A DNA stretch of 15,836 nucleotides from Methylotenera sp. (lineage in GTDB: Bacteria; Pseudomonadota; Gammaproteobacteria; Burkholderiales; Methylophilaceae), in assembly GCA_027310735.1 (NCBI GenBank), contig DAIDAH010000033.1:1-15836 (forward strand), written 5' to 3'. Shown here one piece after another: positions 7,520 through 14,796 of this stretch. The stretch's first letter is position 1, and each line of letters starts with the position of its first letter. The notes beneath the pieces are model-generated. The model saw only the letters and a program-made list of their open reading frames with translations. It was not told where the DNA came from and ran no database searches. The translations under genes and the position numbers were made by a program.

Positions 7520-7548
7520 TAATAACAAAACGCTATTTATTGTTATTA
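7520..7548. repeat. AT-rich inverted repeat between zwf and its terminator
   Basis: TAATAACAA (7520-7528) and TTGTTATTA (7540-7548) are perfect 9-base inverted arms around 11 bases. The dyad lies 44 bases after the zwf stop, just before the intrinsic terminator. It may extend the 3' structure of the zwf mRNA or be an operator for dcd; the low GC content makes chance plausible. Confidence 0.35.
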
Positions 7549-7560
7549 TTTGCACTTAAT

Positions 7561-7588
7561 AAAAGCGGGGTTAAAACTCCGCTTTTTT
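7561..7588 (+). terminator. Intrinsic terminator after zwf
   Basis: AAAAGCGGGG (7561-7570) pairs with CTCCGCTTTT (7577-7586), with one G-T wobble, around a TTAAAA loop, and the T run 7583-7588 follows. It lies 84 bases after the zwf stop and 32 bases before the dcd start. It should end zwf transcripts, so dcd is transcribed from read-through or from a promoter I cannot locate in the short gap. Confidence 0.85.
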
Positions 7589-7620
7589 ATCTAAACTTCA
7601 AGTTAAAAAAGCAATCAATT

Positions 7621-8196
7621 ATGAGCATAAAATCAGACAAATGGATACGCCGCATGGCAGAGCAACATGGCATGATTGAGCCATTCGAGCCCAATCAAGT
7701 CAAACAAAATGCCAAAGGTGAACGCATGGTGTCATATGGCACCTCCAGTTACGGCTATGATATTCGCTGCTCAAAAGAATTTAAGCTATTTACCAACATC
7801 AACAGCACAATTGTTGACCCAAAGAATTTCGACCCAAACTCATTTGTAGAGGTCAATGCAGATTACTGCATTATTCCACCCAACTCGTTTGCACTCGCAC
7901 GTACCGTGGAATACTTCCGCATTCCACGTAATGTGTTGACCGTGTGCCTAGGAAAATCAACCTATGCACGCTGTGGCATCATCGTAAACGTTACACCGTT
8001 TGAACCAGAGTGGGAAGGCTATGTCACACTAGAGTTCAGCAATACAACACCGCTCCCAGCTAAAATTTATGCCAACGAAGGTTGTGCGCAAGTATTGTTT
8101 TTTGAAGCGGATGAAGATGACGTTTGCGAAACCAGCTACAAAGACCGAGGCGGGAAATATCAAGGGCAGGTTGGCGTAACACTACCAAAAATTTAA
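7621..8196 (+). CDS. dcd: dCTP deaminase
   Basis: Deaminates dCTP to dUTP, the main route to dUMP for thymidylate synthesis in proteobacteria; ThyA encoded in this same window uses that dUMP after a dUTPase step. I start at the ATG 7621 (191 residues), since relatives begin MSIKSDKWIR; the open frame runs further upstream only through the zwf terminator. Motifs are SSYGYDIR (42-49), the phosphate-binding GKSTYARCG (111-119) and the catalytic Glu138 in TLEFSNT. The C-terminal KYQGQVGVTLPK lid closes over the nucleotide in the family trimer. There is no strong Shine-Dalgarno. The gene is followed after 64 bases by the decarboxylase gene on the same strand with no terminator between, so the two are probably co-transcribed. 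Confidence 0.96.
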   Translation: MSIKSDKWIRRMAEQHGMIEPFEPNQVKQNAKGERMVSYGTSSYGYDIRCSKEFKLFTNINSTIVDPKNFDPNSFVEVNADYCIIPPNSFALARTVEYFRIPRNVLTVCLGKSTYARCGIIVNVTPFEPEWEGYVTLEFSNTTPLPAKIYANEGCAQVLFFEADEDDVCETSYKDRGGKYQGQVGVTLPKI

Positions 8197-8206
8197 CAGA
8201 TTATTG

Positions 8207-8232
8207 GACATCAAACGATCTCGCATGATGTC
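8207..8232 (+). promoter_or_regulatory. Hairpin in the dcd-decarboxylase gap
   Basis: GACATCA (8207-8213) and TGATGTC (8226-8232) are perfect inverted arms around 12 bases. The structure ends 28 bases before the decarboxylase ATG and leaves its GAAGG ribosome site (8249-8253) free. There is no T run, so it is not an intrinsic terminator. It could be an operator, an RNA processing site or a stabilising element. Arms this short are not conclusive. Confidence 0.35.
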
Positions 8233-8260
8233 TTAAAAATAATTTTATGAAGGCATTTGA

Positions 8261-10501
8261 ATGAAATTTCGTTTCCCAGTAGTCATCATTGATGAAGACT
8301 TTCGCTCTGAAAACTCTTCTGGCTTAGGCATCCGTGTACTAGCAAAAGCTATTGAAGATGAAGGCATTGAAGTGCTTGGTGTCACTAGCTACGGCGACCT
8401 TACCTCATTTGCACAGCAACAAAGTCGTGCTTCAGCGTTTATTTTATCAATCGACGATAACGAATTTATTGAAGAGAAGCCAGAAGCCATAGAGCAACTG
8501 CGCAAATTTGTGACGGAAATTCGCTATCGTAATGAAGAGATTCCAATCTTTTTGCACGGTGAAACACGTACTTCGCGCCATATTCCTAATGATGTATTGC
8601 GTGAGTTGCACGGTTTCATTCACATGAATGAAGATACGCCAGAGTTTGTGGCACGTTTAATTATTCGTGAAGCGCGCACATATTTAGACAGCTTGCCACC
8701 ACCGTTTTTTAAAGCACTTACCCACTACGCGGCAGATGGTTCTTACTCATGGCATTGCCCAGGTCACTCTGGCGGTGTTGCTTTTCTAAAATCTCCAGTA
8801 GGTCAAATGTTCCACCAGTTTTTTGGTGAAAACATGTTGCGTGCTGACGTTTGCAATGCGGTTGATGAGTTAGGTCAACTGCTAGACCATACAGGCCCTG
8901 TAGCGGCCTCTGAACGCAATGCGGCACGCATTTTCAACTGTGATCACTTGTACTTTGTGACCAACGGCACCTCGACTTCGAATAAAATTGTATGGAACTC
9001 AACCGTAGCACCAGGCGATGTCGTAGTCGTAGACCGTAACTGTCACAAATCAGTATTGCATGCCATTATTATGACCGGCGCTATTCCGGTATTCTTAATG
9101 CCGACTCGCAACCATTTCGGTATCATCGGGCCGATTCCAAAAAGTGAATTTGCTTGGGAAAACATCCAAAAGAAAATCGAACGCAACCCATTTGCTACGG
9201 ATAAAAACGTCAAACCACGCGTATTGACCATCACCCAGTCAACTTATGACGGCGTGTTGTATAACGTAGAAGAAATCAAAGAAATGCTCGATGGTAAGAT
9301 TGACACCCTGCATTTTGATGAAGCTTGGTTGCCACATGCAACCTTCCATGACTTCTACGGCGACTACCATGCTATTGGTGCCGATCGCCCTCGCTGTAAA
9401 GAGATCATTGTATTTTCAACGCAATCCACCCACAAACTGCTGGCTGGCTTAAGCCAAGCATCACAGATTCTGGTGCAAGATGCAGAGAACAACAATCTGG
9501 ACCGCGATGTATTCAATGAAGCCTATTTGATGCACACCTCTACCAGCCCGCAATACTCAATTATTGCCAGTTGTGATGTTGCTGCGGCAATGATGGAGGC
9601 GCCTGGCGGTACAGCATTGGTTGAAGAGAGCTTGATGGAAGCATTGGACTTCCGCCGTGCAATGCGTAAAGTCGATGAAGAATGGGGTGCCGACTGGTGG
9701 TTTAAAGTTTGGGGTCCGAATGACCTCTCAGAAGAAGGTCTGGAAGAGCGTGACGCTTGGATGTTAAAAGCCAATGAGGCTTGGCATGGTTTTGGCAATT
9801 TAGCCGAAAACTTCAACATGCTGGACCCAATCAAAGCCACCATCATTACACCAGGTTTGGATATTAAAGGCGACTTCTCTGAAGAGTTTGGAATCCCTGC
9901 TGCTATTGTGACCAAATATTTAGCGGAACATGGCGTAATTGTTGAAAAAACCGGTCTTTATTCATTCTTCATCATGTTCACTATCGGCATTACCAAAGGC
10001 CGCTGGAACACCATGGTAGCAGCGCTACAACAGTTTAAAGATGATTACGACAAAAATCAGCCGCTTTGGAAAGTATTGCCAGAGTTTGTACTAAAACAGC
10101 CTCGCTATGAAAAAATGGGCTTGCGTGACCTATGTACACAAATTCACGAAGTATATAAAGCTAATGATGTAGCACGCCTAACCACTGAAATGTATTTGTC
10201 TGACATGGTTCCAGCCATGAAGCCAACCGATGCATTTGCTAAAATGGCACATCGTCAGATTGACCGTGTGCCAATTGATGATTTGGAGGGTCGCGTAACA
10301 GCTGTTTTATTAACGCCCTATCCACCAGGCATTCCACTATTGATACCAGGTGAGCAATTTAACAAAATCATTGTTGATTACCTGAAATTTGCGCGCAAAT
10401 TTAACGAGAAATTCCCAGGCTTTGAAACCGACAATCACGGCCTAGTGAAGCAAATCGTGGATGGTAAAGCGGTGTATTACGTGGATTGTGTAGAGCAGTA
10501 G
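8261..10501 (+). CDS. Class-I (fold type I) Orn/Lys/Arg decarboxylase
   Basis: PLP-dependent decarboxylase of the large bacterial LdcI/SpeC/AdiA family; it produces cadaverine, putrescine or agmatine and consumes a cytoplasmic proton. The 746 residues begin with the CheY-like wing domain (about 1-130), continue with the PLP domain (about 150-430) and end with the C-terminal domain that closes on YPPGIPLLIPGE. Key residues are the cofactor-phosphate loop GTSTSN (236-241), DRNCHKS (258-264), Asp353 in HFDEAW and the Schiff-base Lys392 in STHKLL. DRNCHKS and NRYG-like surroundings resemble arginine decarboxylase AdiA, but the LPYPPG-like end is shared across the family, so substrate cannot be fixed by reading. 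The start is secure: GAAGG is 7 bases before the ATG. It follows dcd closely. Its 3' end is 3 bases from the folA stop, on the opposite strand. Confidence 0.94.
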   Translation: MKFRFPVVIIDEDFRSENSSGLGIRVLAKAIEDEGIEVLGVTSYGDLTSFAQQQSRASAFILSIDDNEFIEEKPEAIEQLRKFVTEIRYRNEEIPIFLHGETRTSRHIPNDVLRELHGFIHMNEDTPEFVARLIIREARTYLDSLPPPFFKALTHYAADGSYSWHCPGHSGGVAFLKSPVGQMFHQFFGENMLRADVCNAVDELGQLLDHTGPVAASERNAARIFNCDHLYFVTNGTSTSNKIVWNSTVAPGDVVVVDRNCHKSVLHAIIMTGAIPVFLMPTRNHFGIIGPIPKSEFAWENIQKKIERNPFATDKNVKPRVLTITQSTYDGVLYNVEEIKEMLDGKIDTLHFDEAWLPHATFHDFYGDYHAIGADRPRCKEIIVFSTQSTHKLLAGLSQASQILVQDAENNNLDRDVFNEAYLMHTSTSPQYSIIASCDVAAAMMEAPGGTALVEESLMEALDFRRAMRKVDEEWGADWWFKVWGPNDLSEEGLEERDAWMLKANEAWHGFGNLAENFNMLDPIKATIITPGLDIKGDFSEEFGIPAAIVTKYLAEHGVIVEKTGLYSFFIMFTIGITKGRWNTMVAALQQFKDDYDKNQPLWKVLPEFVLKQPRYEKMGLRDLCTQIHEVYKANDVARLTTEMYLSDMVPAMKPTDAFAKMAHRQIDRVPIDDLEGRVTAVLLTPYPPGIPLLIPGEQFNKIIVDYLKFARKFNEKFPGFETDNHGLVKQIVDGKAVYYVDCVEQ

Positions 10502-10504
10502 TAC

Positions 10505-11095
10505 TTACTTTTTACGTTTGTACCATACCACTCTAAAATATAGCGCCCGCTCTGCAACTTTTTGCTTTTTCTGAGTGATTGGAAATTTGTTTGAAGCTAA
10601 AAACAATTGTTTACCAGGCTTTACAATTTTCCAATCCTCACCTATTTCTGGAAAAAAAACATTTCCATAAAACAACGGAAATAAATTATCATTTTTGTTT
10701 TGATCAATAATTTCAGTCAATATAATTTGATCTGCAAACTTCATTGACTGCGTATATATTTCTCCACCACCTATAATAAAAATCCTTTCCTCACCAGACA
10801 CGTTATTTATAGCATCCTGAATTGAATGGAAAACTTTACACCCTTCTGCTACATATTCCTTATTTCTAGAAATCACAATATTATTGCGTTTAGGTAATGG
10901 CCTTTTGCCAAAGGACTCAAATGTTTTTCTCCCCATAACAACCGTATGACCTAACGTTAATCTTCTAAAAAATCGCAAGTCTCTAGGTAAGTGCCAAGGA
11001 AGCTTGGCATCATCACCAATTATTTTTTTCCCATTAGCAGCCTGACCTACGGCAGCAATCATAATTACAGTAGGCATTTTATCCATAATACTCAT
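10505..11095 (-). CDS. folA: Dihydrofolate reductase, AT-rich and longer than usual
   Basis: Reduces dihydrofolate to tetrahydrofolate with NADPH, regenerating the cofactor that ThyA, encoded just upstream, oxidises. The motif KLPWHLPRDL (31-40) holds the catalytic acid Asp39 (Asp27 in E. coli). GRKTFES is at 55-61, PLPKRNNIVISRN at 66-78 and the NADPH loop IGGGEIY at 108-114. The protein is 196 residues against about 160 in E. coli. Extra length comes from the N-terminus, a slightly enlarged loop (GQAANGKKIIG) and a Lys-rich C-terminal region around 150-180. By hand count the gene is about 34% G+C, clearly below thyA and thrC. The first ATG is 5 bases after the thyA stop; ATGs at codons 4 and 7 are also possible, codon 4 having GAG 4 bases upstream. 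It is the last gene of the minus-strand block. Confidence 0.93.
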   Translation of the reverse strand: MSIMDKMPTVIMIAAVGQAANGKKIIGDDAKLPWHLPRDLRFFRRLTLGHTVVMGRKTFESFGKRPLPKRNNIVISRNKEYVAEGCKVFHSIQDAINNVSGEERIFIIGGGEIYTQSMKFADQIILTEIIDQNKNDNLFPLFYGNVFFPEIGEDWKIVKPGKQLFLASNKFPITQKKQKVAERALYFRVVWYKRKK

Positions 11096-11100
11096 TAAAC

Positions 11101-11922
11101 TTAAACTGCCACCGCAGCTTTGATAGCTGGGTATGGATCATAATTTTGCAACGTAAAATCTTCAAACTTAAAGCTGAAAATATCACGTACGGCTGGATTG
11201 ATTTGCATGGTCGGCAACGCTTTTGGCGTACGAGACAATTGCTCGTTGACTTGATCCATGTGGTTAGAGTAAATATGCGCATCGCCCAACGTATGTACAA
11301 AATCGCCCAGCGCCAAATCACACACCTGCGCAACCATCATAGTCAGCAAAGCATAAGAAGCAATATTGAAAGGCACACCCAAGAAAATATCCGCACTACG
11401 CTGATACAGCTGACAGCTTAGCTTAGACCTTTGATCCACGTCACCGGCACGCGCTGGCGCAACATAGAACTGAAAAAAAGCATGGCAAGGCGGCAACTTC
11501 ATTTGATCCACGTCGGCCACATTCCAAGCAGAAACAATTAATCGACGCGAATCAGGATTACGTTTAATGCTATCTACCACTTGAGTGATCTGGTCAATAT
11601 GCGTGCCGTCCGGCTTTGGCCAGTTACGCCATTGATAGCCATAGACTGGGCCTAGATTGCCATTCTCGTCCGCCCACTCATCCCAAATACGTACATTGTT
11701 TTCTTTAAGGTAGGCAATATTGGTACTGCCTTGAAGAAACCACAACAGCTCATGAATGATAGATTTTAGATGTACTTTCTTAGTAGTCAGTAGCGGAAAG
11801 CCATCTGCCAGATTAAAGCGCATCTGATAGCCGAATACTGAAAGCGTACCAGTACCGGTGCGATCCTCTTTTTTATTCCCATGTGTTAATACATGGCGCA
11901 TTAGGTCGGTATATTGTTGCAT
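11101..11922 (-). CDS. thyA: Thymidylate synthase ThyA
   Basis: Methylates dUMP to dTMP using methylene-tetrahydrofolate as both carbon donor and reductant. The 273 residues carry the dUMP phosphate-binding RTGTGTLS (21-28), the nucleophile Cys146 in LPPCHAFFQF, the signature RSADIFLGVPFN (175-186) and HIYSNH (216-221), and end in the conserved hydrophobic C-terminus. It is about 9 residues longer than the E. coli enzyme because of a small insertion, APARAGDVDQRS (155-166), just after the catalytic strand. AGG lies about 8 bases before the ATG. It follows thrC by 55 bases and precedes folA by 5, so thyA and folA are almost certainly translated from one mRNA. Confidence 0.97.
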   Translation of the reverse strand: MQQYTDLMRHVLTHGNKKEDRTGTGTLSVFGYQMRFNLADGFPLLTTKKVHLKSIIHELLWFLQGSTNIAYLKENNVRIWDEWADENGNLGPVYGYQWRNWPKPDGTHIDQITQVVDSIKRNPDSRRLIVSAWNVADVDQMKLPPCHAFFQFYVAPARAGDVDQRSKLSCQLYQRSADIFLGVPFNIASYALLTMMVAQVCDLALGDFVHTLGDAHIYSNHMDQVNEQLSRTPKALPTMQINPAVRDIFSFKFEDFTLQNYDPYPAIKAAVAV

Positions 11923-11977
11923 GAGGTTGCCTGCCCTATTTTAACCTTGTCATTTCAATTTACGACGAAATGATGAT

Positions 11978-13405
11978 TTAAGTATTTTTTACAATAAAGT
12001 CTTTAATTGCAGCGACATCAACATCCATCACCGTATATTTCTGCGGTAAGGCTTCAATGCCATTCAGGGCGGCAGGACGCTCTGGCACATGACCCAAAGC
12101 CTCTACAATCGAATCTTCAAATTTGGCTGCTAAAGCGGTCTCTAGCACGACCATCGGTACATCAGCGACTCTGTGCTCCAAGGCAACCTTCAATCCATCT
12201 GCGGTATGCGTATCAATAGTTACTTGATACTTCTCTGCGGCTTCACGAATCGTTTGCATGCGGTTTGCATGGTTGCTACTGCCCGATACGAAACCATAAT
12301 CAGCTACTTTTGCAAAACTGCCATCTGCGTTTAAATCAAAACTGGCACCACTATCAATCTTGCTCCAAAGCGCAGCGGTTTTAGCACCGTCACGCCCCAC
12401 TAGATCAAACACAAAACGCTCGAAATTTGAAGCTTTGCTAATATCCATTGACGGACTAGTCGTATGGTAAGTATTGGCTGCCCCGCGTGGGCGATAGACA
12501 CCAGTCTTGAAGAACTCATCCAGCACATCGTTCTCGTTAGTAGCCACAACTAACTTATCAATAGGTAAACCCATCATACGAGCAATGTGACCAGCACAAA
12601 CGTTACCGAAATTTCCTGATGGCACCGCAAAACTTACTTTCTGGGCATTGTTATTTGTAACGGCGAAGTAGCCTTTAAAGTAGTAAACAACTTGCGCAAT
12701 AATGCGCCCCCAATTAATGGAGTTCACCGCACCAATTTTATGCTGTGCTTTAAAGTTCGCATCATTAGAAACCGCTTTAACAATGTCTTGGCAATCATCA
12801 AACACGCCATTCACAGCGATGTTGTAGATATTATCGTCTTGCAAACTAAACATTTGTGCCGTTTGGAAACGACTCATTTTCTTATGTGGTGACAACATGA
12901 AAACACGAATGCCTTTTTTGCCTCGCATTGCATACTCAGCAGCAGAGCCCGTATCACCTGAAGTTGCACCCAAGATATTGGTCGTTTTACCTTCTTTGGT
13001 CAGCACATATTCGAACAAATTACCCAGCAATTGCATCGCCATGTCTTTGAAAGCCAACGTAGGGCCATTAGATAGAGAAAGCAGATACAAATTATCTTCC
13101 AACTTTACTGTTGGTGTGATGTCTGCGGCATTTTGGCCTGCGCGCGTATAGGCATAAACATCTGCACGATAGGTTTTATCGATAATCGCTTTTAGGTCAG
13201 CCGCTGGAATATCGTCTACTAAGCGTGACAATATTGAAAAAGCCAAATCTGCATAAGACATACCGCGCATAGCGGTCAAATCGGCATAGGTAAATTGTGG
13301 ATAGCTTTCTGGTAGATACAAACCACCATCAGGCGCTAAACCACCAAGTAAAATTTGACTAAAAGTTTGTGCAGGCGATTGCCCGCGTGTGCTGATATAT
13401 TTCAT
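11978..13405 (-). CDS. thrC: Threonine synthase
   Basis: PLP enzyme converting O-phosphohomoserine to threonine and phosphate, the last step of threonine synthesis. I start at the ATG 13405 (475 residues), because the family begins MKYISTRG; a TTG ten codons upstream (13435) keeps the frame open, and GGA about 12 bases before the ATG is the only ribosome-like site. The PLP lysine is Lys120 in LAFKDMAMQ, and the cofactor-phosphate loop GATSGDTGSA starts at 146. NINWGR-like (SINWGRI) and SGNFGN motifs follow, the latter typical of the long bacterial and fungal threonine synthases. It follows hom by 56 bases on the same strand. No thrB is visible in this window. Confidence 0.97.
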   Translation of the reverse strand: MKYISTRGQSPAQTFSQILLGGLAPDGGLYLPESYPQFTYADLTAMRGMSYADLAFSILSRLVDDIPAADLKAIIDKTYRADVYAYTRAGQNAADITPTVKLEDNLYLLSLSNGPTLAFKDMAMQLLGNLFEYVLTKEGKTTNILGATSGDTGSAAEYAMRGKKGIRVFMLSPHKKMSRFQTAQMFSLQDDNIYNIAVNGVFDDCQDIVKAVSNDANFKAQHKIGAVNSINWGRIIAQVVYYFKGYFAVTNNNAQKVSFAVPSGNFGNVCAGHIARMMGLPIDKLVVATNENDVLDEFFKTGVYRPRGAANTYHTTSPSMDISKASNFERFVFDLVGRDGAKTAALWSKIDSGASFDLNADGSFAKVADYGFVSGSSNHANRMQTIREAAEKYQVTIDTHTADGLKVALEHRVADVPMVVLETALAAKFEDSIVEALGHVPERPAALNGIEALPQKYTVMDVDVAAIKDFIVKNT

Positions 13406-13461
13406 TGATTCAGATTTTCCAAGCAGCCACACCAACCTGAGTAAGCGTGACGACTACAAAA

Positions 13462-14796
13462 TTATTTATTAAGCTCTTCCATACGAATGCGCATTACTTT
13501 GCCGGTAATAGCATCAAGCGACTCAATTGCAGCAATCGCAGCATTCATATTTTTTTCAACGGTGATGTGCGTCAAAATCACGATGTCTGCTTCAGTTTCA
13601 CTCTCAGCAGGCTCTTTTTGCATCATGGCATCAATAGAGATGCTTCTGTCACCCAGAATTTTAGTCACATCAGCCAATACACCTGGCTTATCAGTGGCGC
13701 GTAAACGCAAGTAGTAAGCACTTTGAATTTCATCAATTGGTAAGATCGGTAAATCTACTACTTGATCTGGCTGAAATGCCAAGTAAGGCATGCGGTGCGC
13801 AGTATCAGCATCCAGCAAGCGTGTTACATCCATCACATCAGCCACGACTGAACTAGCCGTTGGCTCAGCGCCAGCGCCAGCGCCATAATAAAGTGTAGGA
13901 CCAACAGCATCGCCCTTCACAACCACAGCATTCATTGCACCATTCACATTAGCGATCAAACGCTTCTCTGGAATCAAGGTAGGATGCACGCGCAATTCAA
14001 CGCCTTTATCCGTACGTTTAGAGATACCTAGCAATTTCACACGGTAACCTAATTCTTCTGCGTATTTAATATCCACTTGTTGCAGTTTGGTAATACCTTC
14101 TGTGTAAGCTTGCTCAAATTTCATTGGCATACCGAAAGCAATGGCAGACATAATAGTCAGCTTATGTGCAGCATCAATCCCTTCCACGTCGAAAGTCGGG
14201 TCGGCTTCGGCATAACCTAAACGTTGCGCCTCACCTAAAACATCCGAGAATGCCAAGCCTTTTTCACGCATTTCTGTCAGGATAAAATTTGTTGTACCGT
14301 TGATGATTCCGGCAACCCATTCAATTTTATTTGCAGCCAAGCCTTCACGTAGCGCTTTAATTATTGGAATACCACCCGCCACTGCAGCTTCAAATGCCAC
14401 CATCACATTATTCGCCTTGGCTGCAGCAAAAATCTCATTGCCGTGCAAAGCAATCAGCGCTTTATTCGCGGTGACTACATGTTTTTTATTAGCAATCGCT
14501 TTGAGCACTAGTTCTTTAGCGATGGTGTAACCACCAATCAACTCAATCACAACATCAATATTAGGATCGTTAACGATAGAGAAAGCGTCATCAGTGACTT
14601 CGGCCTTACCATTCACTAGCGCACGCGCAGCTTCAATATTGCGATCAGCAACACGTGTAATTTTAATTTGACGACCAGTACGACGGAAAATCTCCTGTGC
14701 ATTGCGATCAAGTACATTAAATGTACCTCCACCCACAGTGCCAATGCCTAACAGGCCTACATTCACAGCTTTCAACTTGCTATCTAAATCGCTCAA
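13462..14796 (-). CDS. hom: Homoserine dehydrogenase with C-terminal ACT domain
   Basis: Reduces aspartate semialdehyde to homoserine with NAD(P)H, the branch point to threonine and methionine. It is the monofunctional type of 444 residues, without an aspartokinase domain. The Rossmann motif GIGTVG is at 17-22 and VVTANKALIALHG at 107-119 holds the catalytic Lys112. NGTTNF is at 166-171 and EADPTFDVEGIDAAHK at 197-212. An ACT domain (about 359-440, starting YYLRLRATDKPGVLADV) should bind threonine for feedback inhibition. The start is TTG at 14796: it overlaps the alaA stop as TTGA, and GGAG stands 7 bases before it. No ATG lies nearby in frame and a GTG at codon 11 would cut into the first strand. 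Translation is thus probably coupled to alaA. Confidence 0.96.
   Translation of the reverse strand: MSDLDSKLKAVNVGLLGIGTVGGGTFNVLDRNAQEIFRRTGRQIKITRVADRNIEAARALVNGKAEVTDDAFSIVNDPNIDVVIELIGGYTIAKELVLKAIANKKHVVTANKALIALHGNEIFAAAKANNVMVAFEAAVAGGIPIIKALREGLAANKIEWVAGIINGTTNFILTEMREKGLAFSDVLGEAQRLGYAEADPTFDVEGIDAAHKLTIMSAIAFGMPMKFEQAYTEGITKLQQVDIKYAEELGYRVKLLGISKRTDKGVELRVHPTLIPEKRLIANVNGAMNAVVVKGDAVGPTLYYGAGAGAEPTASSVVADVMDVTRLLDADTAHRMPYLAFQPDQVVDLPILPIDEIQSAYYLRLRATDKPGVLADVTKILGDRSISIDAMMQKEPAESETEADIVILTHITVEKNMNAAIAAIESLDAITGKVMRIRMEELNK

Noticed and set aside
7540..7620. N-terminal extension of dcd from an upstream start
   Set aside because: It would translate straight through the zwf terminator, and Dcd proteins begin at MSIKSDKW.
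11950..11973. Inverted repeat TCATTTC/GAAATGA in the thrC-thyA gap as a terminator
   Set aside because: On the transcribed (minus) strand the 7-base stem has a 10-base loop and no T run after it. The T-rich side faces the strand that is not transcribed there.
13406..13435. TTG start for ThrC ten codons upstream
   Set aside because: The family N-terminus MKYISTRG starts at the ATG 13405, and the upstream residues have no counterpart.
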